A stretch of 34,513 nt of DNA from an uncultured Lachnospiraceae bacterium (lineage in GTDB: Bacteria; Bacillota; Clostridia; Lachnospirales; Lachnospiraceae). Location: positions 1 to 34,513 of the forward strand of contig CAJUSO010000039.1 in assembly GCA_910588965.1 (NCBI GenBank), in the 5' to 3' direction. Each line of letters opens with the position of its first letter. Positions within the stretch are counted from its first letter, which is position 1. The position numbers were made by a program, and so were the translations under genes. A model generated the notes under the pieces. It was not told the origin of the DNA, did no database searches, and was given only the letters and a program-made list of their open reading frames with translations. This document shows, piece by piece, positions 7,911 to 15,221 of the stretch.

Positions 7911-8339
7911 ATGGAGGTTGGAAAAATAAACACACCAACTGCGGCCTATCAGGGAAGTGGGCCGGAGCTGGCTGCGAAGAAAGAGACTGAAGTAAGTTCT
8001 GGTATGCAGGCGGAGAAGAGGGTAGTCAGCGATACGGCGGCAGTGATTAACCCTTCTTATACAAGCGCTGCAAAATCCGAAGATGATAAGCAAAATGGGG
8101 CGGATGCCCAGGAAACTGCCAACATGAACCAGATTAAGCGCGCAGTGGATGAGGTGAACCGCAAGGTAAAGAATAACGAGCTGATTTTTGGGATTCATGA
8201 AGCAACGAACCGTGTAACGATTAAGGTGATTGACAAGGGCACGAAAGAGGTGCTCCGCGAGTTCCCGCCAGAGCAGACCCTTGACATGATTGCCAAGGTA
8301 TGGGAACTGGCTGGGATTATGGTAGACGAGCGAAGGTGA
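7911..8339 (+). CDS. flaG: FlaG family flagellar protein
   Basis: This is a 142-residue protein with a disordered, low-complexity N-terminal part (about residues 1-60, rich in Ala, Glu, Asp). Its C-terminal FlaG domain contains DEVNRKVKNNELIFGIHEAT, then RVTIKVIDKGTKEVLREFPP, then EQTLDMIAKVWELAGIMVDE. FlaG proteins influence filament length and are usually encoded next to fliD, as here. The function is known only in outline. An excellent GGAGGTGAT ribosome site lies seven bases upstream of the ATG, and a perfect sigma-D promoter precedes it. Confidence 0.88.
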   Translation: MEVGKINTPTAAYQGSGPELAAKKETEVSSGMQAEKRVVSDTAAVINPSYTSAAKSEDDKQNGADAQETANMNQIKRAVDEVNRKVKNNELIFGIHEATNRVTIKVIDKGTKEVLREFPPEQTLDMIAKVWELAGIMVDERR

Positions 8340-8414
8340 GCATCCGGATATGGCGGCCAGGTGCAGCCATGCCAGGTGCGCTTAGATTTTAGATAGGATA
8401 GGAGGGAACAGTAC

Positions 8415-9968
8415 ATGCCAATTAGGATTTCCGGATTAAATTCAGGACTTGATACAGATTCCATTGTGCAGGAACTGGTATCGGCATACCGTACCAAACA
8501 GGATAAATATAAAAAAGAGCAGACGAAGCTCTCCTGGAAGCAGGAAGCCTGGAAAGAGATGAATACAAAGATTTACAATTTTTATACGAAATCTCTGTCC
8601 AATATGCGCCGTGTTGGTAATTTTAATAAGAAAATCACTACTGTTTCGGATAGCACGAAGGCAACGGTTACAGCCGGCTCCGGCGTTATCAACGGCACCC
8701 AGACATTGAAGGTGAATGAGCTTGCGACAGCAGGATACCTTACAGGCGGTAAGCTGAAGATGTCTGGTTCCAGCGAAAAGATTGATGCGAACACCACATT
8801 GTCATCTTTGGGCGTAAAGAGCGGGACCTTAACCCTTGAGGTGGGCGGCGAGAAGAAGACCGTTCAGGTTACCGGGGATATGACTGTGAAGGATTTCACA
8901 AGTGCGTTAAAGGAACAGGGGGTAACTGCTAATTTTGATACGGCACAGCAGCGGTTCTTCTTAAATTCTGAGAAAAGCGGCGTGTCGAACGATTTTAATT
9001 TCGTAGTGGCGGAAGGGGATAAAAATTCCTTTGAGATATTAAATAGCTTAGGCCTGGCGACAGAGGATAATTATGAAAACGCCTACAAAGGCGACGCTGA
9101 CTTAGAGGCCAACAAGAAGAATTACTCCTTTGCGGATAAGGCAGACGCTACAAATGCAGAGATTGAGTTAAACGGTGCGCTGTTTGAAAGTGAGAGCAAC
9201 ACGTTTTCCATCAATGGGTTAAATATTACTGCAACTGGCAAAAGCGACGTTATGACCATCACCACTTCCACCGATGTGGACGGCATTTACAATATGATTA
9301 AGGACTTCCTCAAGGAATATAACGAGGTAGTCAACGCCATGGAAAAGGGCTACAATGCAGCATCAGCCAAAGGCTATGAGCCCCTGACCGATGACGAGAA
9401 GTCAGAACTGTCTGACAAGGAAGTGGAGAAGTGGGAGCAGAAGATTAAGGACTCTATCCTGCGGAGGGACGATACGCTGCGTTCCGTCCTGAATGGGATG
9501 TCCACTAACATGGCCAAGACTTTTGAAGTAAATGGCAAGAAATACAGCCTTTCTTCCTTTGGGATTAAGACGGCAGGCTATTTTAACGCTGCTGAAAATG
9601 AGTCCTATGCATACCATATTGACCATGACCCAGACGATTCCGTTTCCTCTTCCAATGACGACAAGCTCCGTAAGATGATTGAGGAAGACCCGGATACGGT
9701 AGCAAGCTTCTTTACCCAGCTTGCCACCAGCGTATATGACAATTTACATGAAAGAATGGGTTCCACTACCTTGAGCGGCGCATACAAAGTCTACAATGAC
9801 AAGCAGATGCAGACGGAGTATGATGAATATACAAAGACCATTAAGAAATGGGAACAGAAATTAAAGGATATGGAAGACGCCTACTACAAGAAGTTTTCCG
9901 CAATGGAAACCGCGTTAGCTAAACTGCAGTCTCAGACGAATTCACTCTCTTCACTGTTAGGCGGCTGA
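8415..9968 (+). CDS. fliD: FliD, flagellar filament cap protein
   Basis: This 517-residue protein begins with the FliD N-terminal domain (RISGLNSGLDTDSIVQELVS) and ends in a coiled-coil D0 helix (METALAKLQSQTNSLSSLLG). The middle includes the FliD C-terminal domain segment around residues 275-315 (ITTSTDVDGIYNMIKDFLKE, YNEVVNAMEKGYNAA). FliD forms the cap at the filament tip and folds flagellin subunits as they emerge. GGAGGG is eight bases before the ATG. The gene is followed 15 nt later by fliS, the usual order. Residues 165-190 and the spacer after 400 are the variable, surface-exposed D2-D3 part. Confidence 0.92.
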   Translation: MPIRISGLNSGLDTDSIVQELVSAYRTKQDKYKKEQTKLSWKQEAWKEMNTKIYNFYTKSLSNMRRVGNFNKKITTVSDSTKATVTAGSGVINGTQTLKVNELATAGYLTGGKLKMSGSSEKIDANTTLSSLGVKSGTLTLEVGGEKKTVQVTGDMTVKDFTSALKEQGVTANFDTAQQRFFLNSEKSGVSNDFNFVVAEGDKNSFEILNSLGLATEDNYENAYKGDADLEANKKNYSFADKADATNAEIELNGALFESESNTFSINGLNITATGKSDVMTITTSTDVDGIYNMIKDFLKEYNEVVNAMEKGYNAASAKGYEPLTDDEKSELSDKEVEKWEQKIKDSILRRDDTLRSVLNGMSTNMAKTFEVNGKKYSLSSFGIKTAGYFNAAENESYAYHIDHDPDDSVSSSNDDKLRKMIEEDPDTVASFFTQLATSVYDNLHERMGSTTLSGAYKVYNDKQMQTEYDEYTKTIKKWEQKLKDMEDAYYKKFSAMETALAKLQSQTNSLSSLLGG

Positions 9969-9983
9969 TAAGGAGGACATAAG

Positions 9984-10370
9984 GTGATAGCAAACAGAGG
10001 ATATGATGCTTATGCCAAGAATAAGATTTTAACAGCATCCCCCGCTGAGTTGACATTAATGCTTTATGAAGGGGCGATTAAGTTCTGCAACATTGCGATT
10101 GTTGCGATTGAAGAAAAGAATGTGGAGAAAGCCCACATCAATATCACGAAAGTACAGAACATCATTGCAGAATTTCTGTCAACCCTGGATCATAAGTACC
10201 CGGTAGCTAAGGATTTTGAGAATGTTTATAATTATCTGATGGATCGTCTGCTGGAAGCAAACCTGAAAAAAGATAAGGAAATCCTGGAAGAGGTGCTGAC
10301 GCACCTGCGTACCATGCGCGATACCTGGAAGGAAGTCATGGAACGGAACAAGACGAAAAAGGCGAATTGA
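9984..10370 (+). CDS. fliS: FliS, flagellin-specific export chaperone
   Basis: This 128-residue all-helical protein has the canonical FliS start RGYDAYAKNKILTASPAELT, followed by LMLYEGAIKFCNIA. FliS wraps the C-terminal helix of flagellin in the cytoplasm, prevents early polymerisation and escorts it to the export gate. The start codon is GTG with AAGGAGG upstream. The canonical motif begins only three residues later, so no other start fits. The flagellin gene itself is not in this window. Confidence 0.93.
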   Translation: MIANRGYDAYAKNKILTASPAELTLMLYEGAIKFCNIAIVAIEEKNVEKAHINITKVQNIIAEFLSTLDHKYPVAKDFENVYNYLMDRLLEANLKKDKEILEEVLTHLRTMRDTWKEVMERNKTKKAN

Positions 10371-10372
10371 TT

Positions 10373-10849
10373 ATGGGAAATGACTATTTAAGCGTGATGA
10401 TTCAGAGCCTCCAGAAGAAATCCAAGATTCTGGACGGCATTATCCGGATGAACAATGAACAACATCAGATTCTAAGCCAAGACGAGTTAGATGCTGAAGC
10501 CTTTGATAAGAATATTCAGGAAAAGGGCGGCCTGGTAGACCAGATTAATTTCCTGGATGAAGGCTTTGAAGAATTGTATGGCAGGGTAAAAACTGTAATC
10601 GAAGCAGAAAAGCAGGCACACAAAGAAGAAATCCTGCTGATGAAGAAGCTGATTTCAGAGATTACAGAGAAATCGGTATCTATCCAAAGTGAAGAAGTAC
10701 GCAACCGCAGGCTGATGGAGCACAGGTTTTCGCAGGAACGCAAGAAGGTCCATGCGAAGCGGAGCACCTCTGCAGCGGCAAACCAATATTACAGGAATAT
10801 GGCAAAACTGAATTATATGGACGCCCAGTTTATGGATAAGAAGAAATAA
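10373..10849 (+). CDS. FliT/FlgN-like flagellar chaperone (putative)
   Basis: This 158-residue protein is predicted to be almost wholly helical with a charged coiled-coil (about residues 15-125) and a very basic tail (HRFSQERKKVHAKR, ending MDKKK). I do not recognise strict family motifs. Its size, helicity and position directly after fliS at the end of the cluster match FliT, the FliD chaperone, or a second FlgN-type chaperone. The start overlaps the fliS stop region with only two intervening bases and a weak ribosome site, suggesting translational coupling. A terminator follows 18 nt after the stop. Confidence 0.6.
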   Translation: MGNDYLSVMIQSLQKKSKILDGIIRMNNEQHQILSQDELDAEAFDKNIQEKGGLVDQINFLDEGFEELYGRVKTVIEAEKQAHKEEILLMKKLISEITEKSVSIQSEEVRNRRLMEHRFSQERKKVHAKRSTSAAANQYYRNMAKLNYMDAQFMDKKK

Positions 10850-10867
10850 CAAAAGTGAATATAGGAA

Positions 10868-10895
10868 GCCGGTGCAGTCTCTGCATCGGCTTTTT
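10868..10895 (+). terminator. Rho-independent terminator ending the flagellar cluster
   Basis: GCCGGTGCAG, loop TCT, CTGCATCGGC (one G-T pair), then TTTTT. It lies 18 nt after the last flagellar stop codon and before mtaD, so it separates motility from the S-adenosylhomocysteine salvage genes. Confidence 0.88.
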
Positions 10896-10968
10896 GGGTG
10901 GGCAGGGGAACGCGTACTTTGTTTGGAAGGGAAAGCAGGAAATATGGATGGCAGAAAGGAATGGATGG

Positions 10969-12252
10969 ATGAATTATAAAATTGAAAATGGATACCTCTT
11001 GCTCTATACGGAAGGGGGCTTTCGGGCAGAAAAGCAGGATTTTTATATTGAAGGCAGTAAAATTACCAAGATTGGTTCCTTGGATACAGAAAAAGATAGG
11101 GAGTACCAGAAGATAGACGCCGCGGATCAATTAATCATGCCGGGCCTTATCAATATGCATACCCATGCCTATATGACCGTGATGCGCAATTATGCAGATG
11201 ACGTTGATTTTGATGAATGGCTGTTCCGGCGGGTGATGCCGGTGGAAGACCAGCTGCCGGCAGAGGCAGCCTATTGGTCTTCCCTGCTGGGATGTATGGA
11301 AATGATACAGACCGGGACTACCAGCTTTGTGGACATGCATATGTTCCATGGGCAGTCCCCGAAAGCCGCCCAGCAGGCAGGGATCAGGGCGTTTATTGGG
11401 AGGGGGCTGGTAGGCGAGGATCTCTATCAGGACGGCTACAGCCGCTTTCAGGAAGCGCTGGAAGAGAAAGCGGCGTATGAGAGTGATTTGATTAAATTTA
11501 TCCTATCCCCCCATGCCATTTACAGCTGTTCCGGGAAACTCCTTTGCCAGGTGGCGGAGGAAGCGGCAAAGCAGGGGATGTTAAAGCAGATCCATCTGTC
11601 GGAAAGCAAGGCGGAAGTGGACAATGCTATTGACAAATATGGAAAGACTCCTGTAAAATATTTATCAGATTTGGGCTTTTTGGATAAGGGCACGATTTTA
11701 GCCCACTGCGTCCAGATGCGCCAGGATGATATGGATATCCTGCACCGCCATCAGGCAAATATTGTGACGAACCCTGCCAGCAATGCCAAGCTGGGCAATG
11801 GATTTGCGCCTATCCGCGAAATGGCGGGGAAAGGCCTCAATATCTGCATAGGCACAGATGGGACAGCCAGCAACAATACCCTGAATATGTTCCGTGAGAT
11901 GGCGCTGCTATCCTTGATCCACAAGGGGATTGCCCAGGATTCCACCGAAGCCCCGGCGCAGTCTGTCTTAAGGGCAGCCACCATAAATGCGGCCAAAGCC
12001 CTAGCTATGGAACAGGAGATAGGCGTTATTGCGGAACAGGCGAAAGCTGATTTGGTATTTGTGGATTTGCATTCTACCTCCCTGTTCCCCAACAATAATA
12101 TTGTTTCCTCCCTCTGTTATTCGGCCAATGGCTCGGAGGTAGAAAGCGTGATGATTAACGGCAAGTTTGTCATGCGCAACCGCCAGCTGCTCACCATTGA
12201 TGCAGAACGGGTATACTATGAGGTGGGGAAGATTGTGGGGCAATGCCTGTAA
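10969..12252 (+). CDS. mtaD: 5'-methylthioadenosine / S-adenosylhomocysteine deaminase
   Basis: This is a 427-residue amidohydrolase-superfamily enzyme. It carries the metal site HxH in MPGLINMHTHAYMTVMRN. QIHLSESKAEVDN supplies the third His and catalytic Glu region, LAHCVQM another His, and IGTDGTASNNTLNMF the metal Asp. The SNNT and RNYADD patterns fit the MTA/SAH deaminase subgroup rather than guanine deaminase or generic chlorohydrolases. It would deaminate S-adenosylhomocysteine to S-inosylhomocysteine (and methylthioadenosine to methylthioinosine). I choose ATG 10969, eight bases after AGAAAGGA; an in-frame ATG at 10948 would add seven residues. It pairs with the ahcY-type gene 54 nt downstream, which supports a two-step SAH breakdown route. 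Confidence 0.85.
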   Translation: MNYKIENGYLLLYTEGGFRAEKQDFYIEGSKITKIGSLDTEKDREYQKIDAADQLIMPGLINMHTHAYMTVMRNYADDVDFDEWLFRRVMPVEDQLPAEAAYWSSLLGCMEMIQTGTTSFVDMHMFHGQSPKAAQQAGIRAFIGRGLVGEDLYQDGYSRFQEALEEKAAYESDLIKFILSPHAIYSCSGKLLCQVAEEAAKQGMLKQIHLSESKAEVDNAIDKYGKTPVKYLSDLGFLDKGTILAHCVQMRQDDMDILHRHQANIVTNPASNAKLGNGFAPIREMAGKGLNICIGTDGTASNNTLNMFREMALLSLIHKGIAQDSTEAPAQSVLRAATINAAKALAMEQEIGVIAEQAKADLVFVDLHSTSLFPNNNIVSSLCYSANGSEVESVMINGKFVMRNRQLLTIDAERVYYEVGKIVGQCL

Positions 12253-12306
12253 AAACCAAAGGCATCCTGCTGATGAAATAAATTTAAATCGAAAAGGAGA
12301 CATATC

Positions 12307-13554
12307 ATGAGTATTGTAAAAGACCCTTCCTTAGCTCCTTCCGGAAGAAAAAAAATTGAATGGGTTCGCTCTTTCATGCCAGCCCTGACAGAAATTGAGA
12401 AGAAATTTGAGAAGGAGAAGCCGTTTAAAGGCCTGAGGATTGCAGTGTCCGTCCATTTGGAAGCCAAGACAGCCAACTTGGGCTTAGTCCTGGCAAAAGG
12501 AGGCGCAGAAGTCTATCTGACGGGCTGCAACCCGCTTTCCACCCAAGACGATGTAGCCGCAGCCGTAGCAGAGATGGGAGTGGAGACCTTTGGCATCAAA
12601 GGGGTTTCTGCCCAGGAATACGAGGATCTGTTGGTGAAAACCTTGGCTTGCCATCCCCATCTGGTAGTAGATGACGGCGGCGACCTGATCAATCTTCTGG
12701 GCGGCCGCTGCAAAGAGTATGCAGACCAATTAATCGGCGGCTGTGAGGAGACCACGACCGGCATCCTCCGCTTAAAGGCCAGGGAGAGGGAGGGCGTCCT
12801 GCCCTGCCCCATGATGGCAGTGAACGACGCGAAGGCAAAGCATTACTATGACAATAAATACGGCACCGGCCAGTCTGTATGGACGGCAATCATGGACACC
12901 ACGAACTTAATCGTGGCTGGGAAAACCGTTGTAATTGCAGGCTATGGATGGTGCGGGAAAGGAACCGCTATGCGCGCCAAAGGCATGGGGGCGAACGTTA
13001 TTGTGACGGAAATCGATCCGTTCAAAGCATTGGATGCTACGATGGACGGCTTCCAGATTATGCCGATGGACGAGGCTGCAAAATACGGGGATATTTTTGT
13101 AACGGTGACAGGCTGCAAGGACGTCATTGTGCCAAGGCATTTTGAAGTGATGAAGGACAACGTCGTTTTATGCAATGCGGGCCATTTCGACTGTGAAGTG
13201 GACGTTGCCTCCCTGGCAAAAATGTCCGTAAAGCAGGATACGCGCCGCAACAACATCGTAGGGTATGAGCTGCCAGACGGCCGTACCTTGAACGTACTGG
13301 GAGATGGCCGCCTGGTTAATTTAGCTTGCGGCATGGGCCATCCGGCAGAGATTATGGATATGTCCTTTGCCGTGCAGGCTTTAAGCCTGCATTGGCTGGT
13401 GCAGCATAAGGAGGAATTGGTGACGAAGGTGTATAACGTGCCGGATTCCATAGACGATGAGATTGGCCAGTACAAGCTGGCGGCCATGAACTTGTCCATA
13501 GACAAGCTGACGCCGGAACAGGAGGCCTATCTTTCAGGGTGGGCAGTAGATTAA
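12307..13554 (+). CDS. ahcY: Adenosylhomocysteinase-family hydrolase (SAH or S-inosylhomocysteine)
   Basis: This 415-residue protein has the SAH-hydrolase family order. An N-terminal substrate region carries DDGGDLINLL and GGCEETTTGILR. The lysine/aspartate motif sits in NDAKAKHYYDNKYGTGQS. The NAD(H)-binding Rossmann loop is VVIAGYGWCGKGTAMRAKGM, followed by the acidic end of beta-2 in VTEIDP. A later segment is CNAGHFDCEVD. The protein ends at LSGWAVD without the C-terminal KPxHYRY of bacterial/eukaryotic AhcY. That is the short form seen in archaea and some Firmicutes, where the enzyme can act on S-inosylhomocysteine. AAGGAG is eight bases before the ATG, and it is in one transcript with mtaD. 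It would release homocysteine plus inosine or adenosine. Confidence 0.88.
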   Translation: MSIVKDPSLAPSGRKKIEWVRSFMPALTEIEKKFEKEKPFKGLRIAVSVHLEAKTANLGLVLAKGGAEVYLTGCNPLSTQDDVAAAVAEMGVETFGIKGVSAQEYEDLLVKTLACHPHLVVDDGGDLINLLGGRCKEYADQLIGGCEETTTGILRLKAREREGVLPCPMMAVNDAKAKHYYDNKYGTGQSVWTAIMDTTNLIVAGKTVVIAGYGWCGKGTAMRAKGMGANVIVTEIDPFKALDATMDGFQIMPMDEAAKYGDIFVTVTGCKDVIVPRHFEVMKDNVVLCNAGHFDCEVDVASLAKMSVKQDTRRNNIVGYELPDGRTLNVLGDGRLVNLACGMGHPAEIMDMSFAVQALSLHWLVQHKEELVTKVYNVPDSIDDEIGQYKLAAMNLSIDKLTPEQEAYLSGWAVD

Positions 13555-13569
13555 GCAGATGGATAGGGA

Positions 13570-13616
13570 GACGCACAGGGAATGCCGCATGGCGGCAGGC
13601 TCTGTGCGTCTTTTTT
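13570..13616 (+). terminator. Rho-independent terminator after ahcY
   Basis: GACGCACAG (13570-13578) pairs with CTGTGCGTC (13602-13610), followed by TTTTTT. A nested hairpin TGCCGC-ATG-GCGGCA lies inside the loop. It starts 16 nt after the ahcY stop and closes the two-gene unit. Confidence 0.9.
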
Positions 13617-14194
13617 CATCTTATAGGATAGACCGTGAGGTGAAGCTTCCTGCTTTTATGGGCAATTGGCGTTTTAATGAAATCTATTTTGGCAGTTCAG
13701 ACAGTGCCGCATTTTATTTAACATTCCCCAAAAAATAAGATGGCAGGTGTTTTCCGTGATTGCCATTCCAGTTTTTTATATCAGTTCGCCAAGCAGTTTT
13801 CCATATCATTTCCTTTTGGTTTTTCTTCCCATGCCCTCCATGTGGGCCTGCCTTTTTCCTTTCCTTAAATTTCCGTTCACAACTTTCTTATCTTCCATAA
13901 TCCATCGTCCAGAAAAAATGTATCGCCCTCTTTCTTCGGTAGCAGCCGTTTTGGATGTTTGGGATGGACGTCCCTTGTACCATAACTATCTGGTAAAGAT
14001 GGAAATAGCAAAGAGTATTTTTGGAATAAGAATGCCCTATATGGTGTATAAAGTAAAGGCGCATTGCATTTACATCCTTTCTATCCCGCAGCCATCTGCC
14101 GGATTTACAGAACAAATGGGCGCTGAAAATAATAGGTGCAGAAGGTTGGTTTGGCGGTCGGCATGATACTATAAAAAAGAAGTGAAAACTCTTT
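13617..14194. other. Gene-poor spacer, no supportable gene
   Basis: About 580 bp between the ahcY terminator and the element before the recombinase. The + strand is pyrimidine-rich. A short frame at 13640-13738 (GTG start, ...GNWRFNEIYFGSSDSAAF...) has protein-like composition and could be the tail of a decayed gene, but it has no ribosome site. Longer frames here (13747-14166 +, 13888-14115 -) lack ribosome sites and recognisable content. I see no tRNA, riboswitch or insertion sequence. Confidence 0.5.
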
Positions 14195-14336
14195 TTTTAT
14201 AGGAAAGTGCGTCCTATAAACAAAAACGCTTCGCAGGGATTGCACCGCGGCGGGAAGGGAGCATGATGTGGAAGCTACCCGCCGCAGGCCCAGAATCCTG
14301 CTTTGCAGGATTCTTTTTTATAGATTGCCTATAAAA
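14195..14336 (+). other. 142-bp hairpin element with 9-bp terminal inverted repeats upstream of the recombinase
   Basis: TTTTATAGG (14195-14203) and CCTATAAAA (14328-14336) are perfect inverted ends. Each end is also part of a local dyad: TTATAGGA-N7-TCCTATAA (14197-14219) and TTTATAG-N5-CTATAAA (14317-14335). Between them are a GC-rich stem GCGGCGGG/CCCGCCGC (14247-14254/14278-14285) and a terminator. It could be a small RNA with its own terminator, operator or resolvase subsites, or a tiny nonautonomous element. It ends 78 bp before the recombinase ATG. Confidence 0.45.
14292..14319 (+). terminator. Rho-independent terminator upstream of the recombinase gene
   Basis: AGAATCCTGC (14292-14301), loop TTT, GCAGGATTCT (14305-14314), then TTTTT. 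It is a strong stem with a T run and no gene ending immediately before it. It either terminates a short RNA starting after 14170 or insulates the recombinase from upstream transcription. Confidence 0.8.
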
Positions 14337-14414
14337 TTAAGGGTTTTATGAGATTCTAAAACTAAAGAATTGGCAGTATATGATGCTGCCAGAATGGAAA
14401 TGGAGGTTTTGCAA

Positions 14415-15023
14415 ATGAAGAACAGAGTATTTGGTTATGTCCGTGTGTCCAGTGTAAGCCAGAAGGAAGACCGTCAGTTAATTGCAATGCAGCAGAAATG
14501 TGTGCCAAAGAAGAACATTTTTGTAGATATGCAGTCTGGAAAGGATTTTAACCGCCCAAGGTATCAGGAGCTCCTAACGAAGCTGAAGTCAGGGGATTTG
14601 CTCTATGTAATGAGCATTGACCGCCTGGGGCGTAATTATAAGGAAATCCAGAAGCAGTGGTATATTCTTACAAAAGAGATTGGGATTGATATCTGTGTAA
14701 TGGACATGCCGTTGCTGGATACGAGGAGCGGTAAGGATTTGCTGGGGTCGTTTATTGCGGATCTGGTGCTGCAGATTTTATCTTTTGTGGCGCAGAATGA
14801 ATGGGACAGCATCCGCACACGCCAAAAACAGGGAATCCAGGCAGCGCAGAAACGGGGCGTCAGGTTCGGCAGGCCAAAGAAGAAGGATCCGAAGGACTTC
14901 ACAGTGCTTGTTGCTGCATGGGAGAACAAAGAGATAGGGTTGGCAGAAATTTTGGGGAAATGCAATATGTCAGAATCGACGTTTTACCGAAGGCTAAGGG
15001 AATACCGGTCGCTGAAGGATTAA
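14415..15023 (+). CDS. Serine recombinase, Hin/Gin-type DNA invertase/resolvase
   Basis: This 202-residue small serine recombinase has the catalytic N-terminal domain with GYVRVSS (nucleophile Ser12, Arg10) and DRLGRN (69-73). A long E-helix (about 105-145) ends ...QKQGIQAAQKRG. The GRPKKK minor-groove arm is at 152-157, and a C-terminal helix-turn-helix at about 176-196 contains LAEILGKCNMSESTFYRRL. The length and layout match Hin, Gin and related invertases and small resolvases, not the large serine integrases. GGAGGT lies seven bases before ATG 14415; an in-frame upstream TTG has no support. The gene ends six bases before a 26-bp hix-like site. I infer that it inverts the segment beside it. 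It could also act elsewhere in the genome. Confidence 0.9.
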   Translation: MKNRVFGYVRVSSVSQKEDRQLIAMQQKCVPKKNIFVDMQSGKDFNRPRYQELLTKLKSGDLLYVMSIDRLGRNYKEIQKQWYILTKEIGIDICVMDMPLLDTRSGKDLLGSFIADLVLQILSFVAQNEWDSIRTRQKQGIQAAQKRGVRFGRPKKKDPKDFTVLVAAWENKEIGLAEILGKCNMSESTFYRRLREYRSLKD

Positions 15024-15029
15024 AAGCAA

Positions 15030-15055
15030 CTGTCAAAAAGTGTGCTTTTTGACAG
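15030..15055. repeat. Left crossover site (hix-like 26-bp near-palindrome)
   Basis: Half sites CTGTCAAAAAG and CTTTTTGACAG flank the core TGTG, whose central dinucleotide (positions 13-14) is GT. The outer A/T pair extends the palindrome to 28 bp. TCAAAAA-N6-TTTTTGA is the same arm sequence and spacing as the synthetic enteric hixC site (established knowledge). Bases 15033-15056 recur exactly, inverted, at 15183-15206. No T run follows, so it is not a standard terminator. Confidence 0.85.
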
Positions 15056-15076
15056 TATAAATATCTCAGATATTTT
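15049..15076 (+). promoter_or_regulatory. Weak rightward promoter overlapping the left crossover site
   Basis: TTGACA (15049-15054) lies in the inner half of the left site. It is followed by 16 bases and TATTTT (15071-15076), a four-of-six -10 box. It could give basal operon expression in the orientation shown. A perfect -35 with a poor -10 makes the strength uncertain, so the present orientation cannot be called strictly OFF. Confidence 0.35.
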
Positions 15077-15100
15077 ATCATAATTTTCCATTTCTTTCAA
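15072..15100 (-). promoter_or_regulatory. Vegetative promoter inside the invertible segment, facing the recombinase
   Basis: On the minus strand TTGAAA (15095-15100) is followed by 17 bases and then TAAAAT (15072-15077). Each box matches sigma-A consensus at five of six positions with ideal spacing. As written it fires leftward, antisense to the recombinase end; after inversion it would drive the downstream operon. It is the best promoter in the segment. Confidence 0.65.
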
Positions 15101-15183
15101 GGGAATTACATATTTTTTAGGGTTTTTTGTCATTTGGTGCTGCAACCGGCAGTTTTTGCGCTGATTTTTGTAAGAGGGAAAAA

Positions 15184-15209
15184 CTGTCAAAAAGCACACT
15201 TTTTGAGAA
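15184..15209. repeat. Right crossover site (hix-like 26-bp near-palindrome, inverted)
   Basis: Half sites CTGTCAAAAAG and CTTTTTGAGAA flank CACA, with central dinucleotide AC. Read on the other strand this is the left site with the core GT, so the two sites are in inverted orientation, the arrangement that yields inversion rather than deletion. Only the outermost three bases of the outer arm depart from the left site (two real mismatches). Confidence 0.85.
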
Positions 15210-15221
15210 TGGAGAGAATAT

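Larger units (their letters stand above)
15030..15209. other. Candidate invertible promoter segment (phase-variation switch)
   Basis: Two inverted 26-bp sites (24 bp exact match) enclose a 126-bp AT-rich spacer (15057-15182). The segment lies between the recombinase stop (15023) and the start of the phosphatase gene (15222). The spacer carries a promoter facing left in this orientation. After inversion its predicted start would move from about 15065 to about 15174, 48 nt before the phosphatase ATG. The ribosome site of that gene (GGAGAG, 15211-15216) lies just outside the right site and is unchanged by inversion. Inversion itself is inferred; the repeats, cores and promoter boxes are visible. 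Confidence 0.82.

Noticed and set aside
10850..10968. SAH riboswitch upstream of mtaD-ahcY
   Set aside because: I see no SAH-riboswitch core; the only structure is the flagellar terminator.
13640..13738. 32-codon frame (GNWRFNEIYFGSSDSAAF) as a gene remnant
   Set aside because: Protein-like composition but no ribosome site, no homology I recognise and no extension upstream; mentioned only in the spacer entry.
13747..14166. 139-codon frame after the ahcY terminator, and an opposite-strand frame at 13888-14115
   Set aside because: GTG or unsupported starts, no ribosome sites, odd composition and no recognisable motif.
14266..14334. 22-codon frame starting MWKLPAAG across the terminator hairpin
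   Set aside because: Most of its codons are the terminator stem and T run; a peptide would be an accident of that structure.
15029..15056. Rho-independent terminator after the recombinase gene
   Set aside because: The stem is AT-rich, has no following T run, and the same 24 bp recur inverted 150 bp away, which fits recombination sites better.
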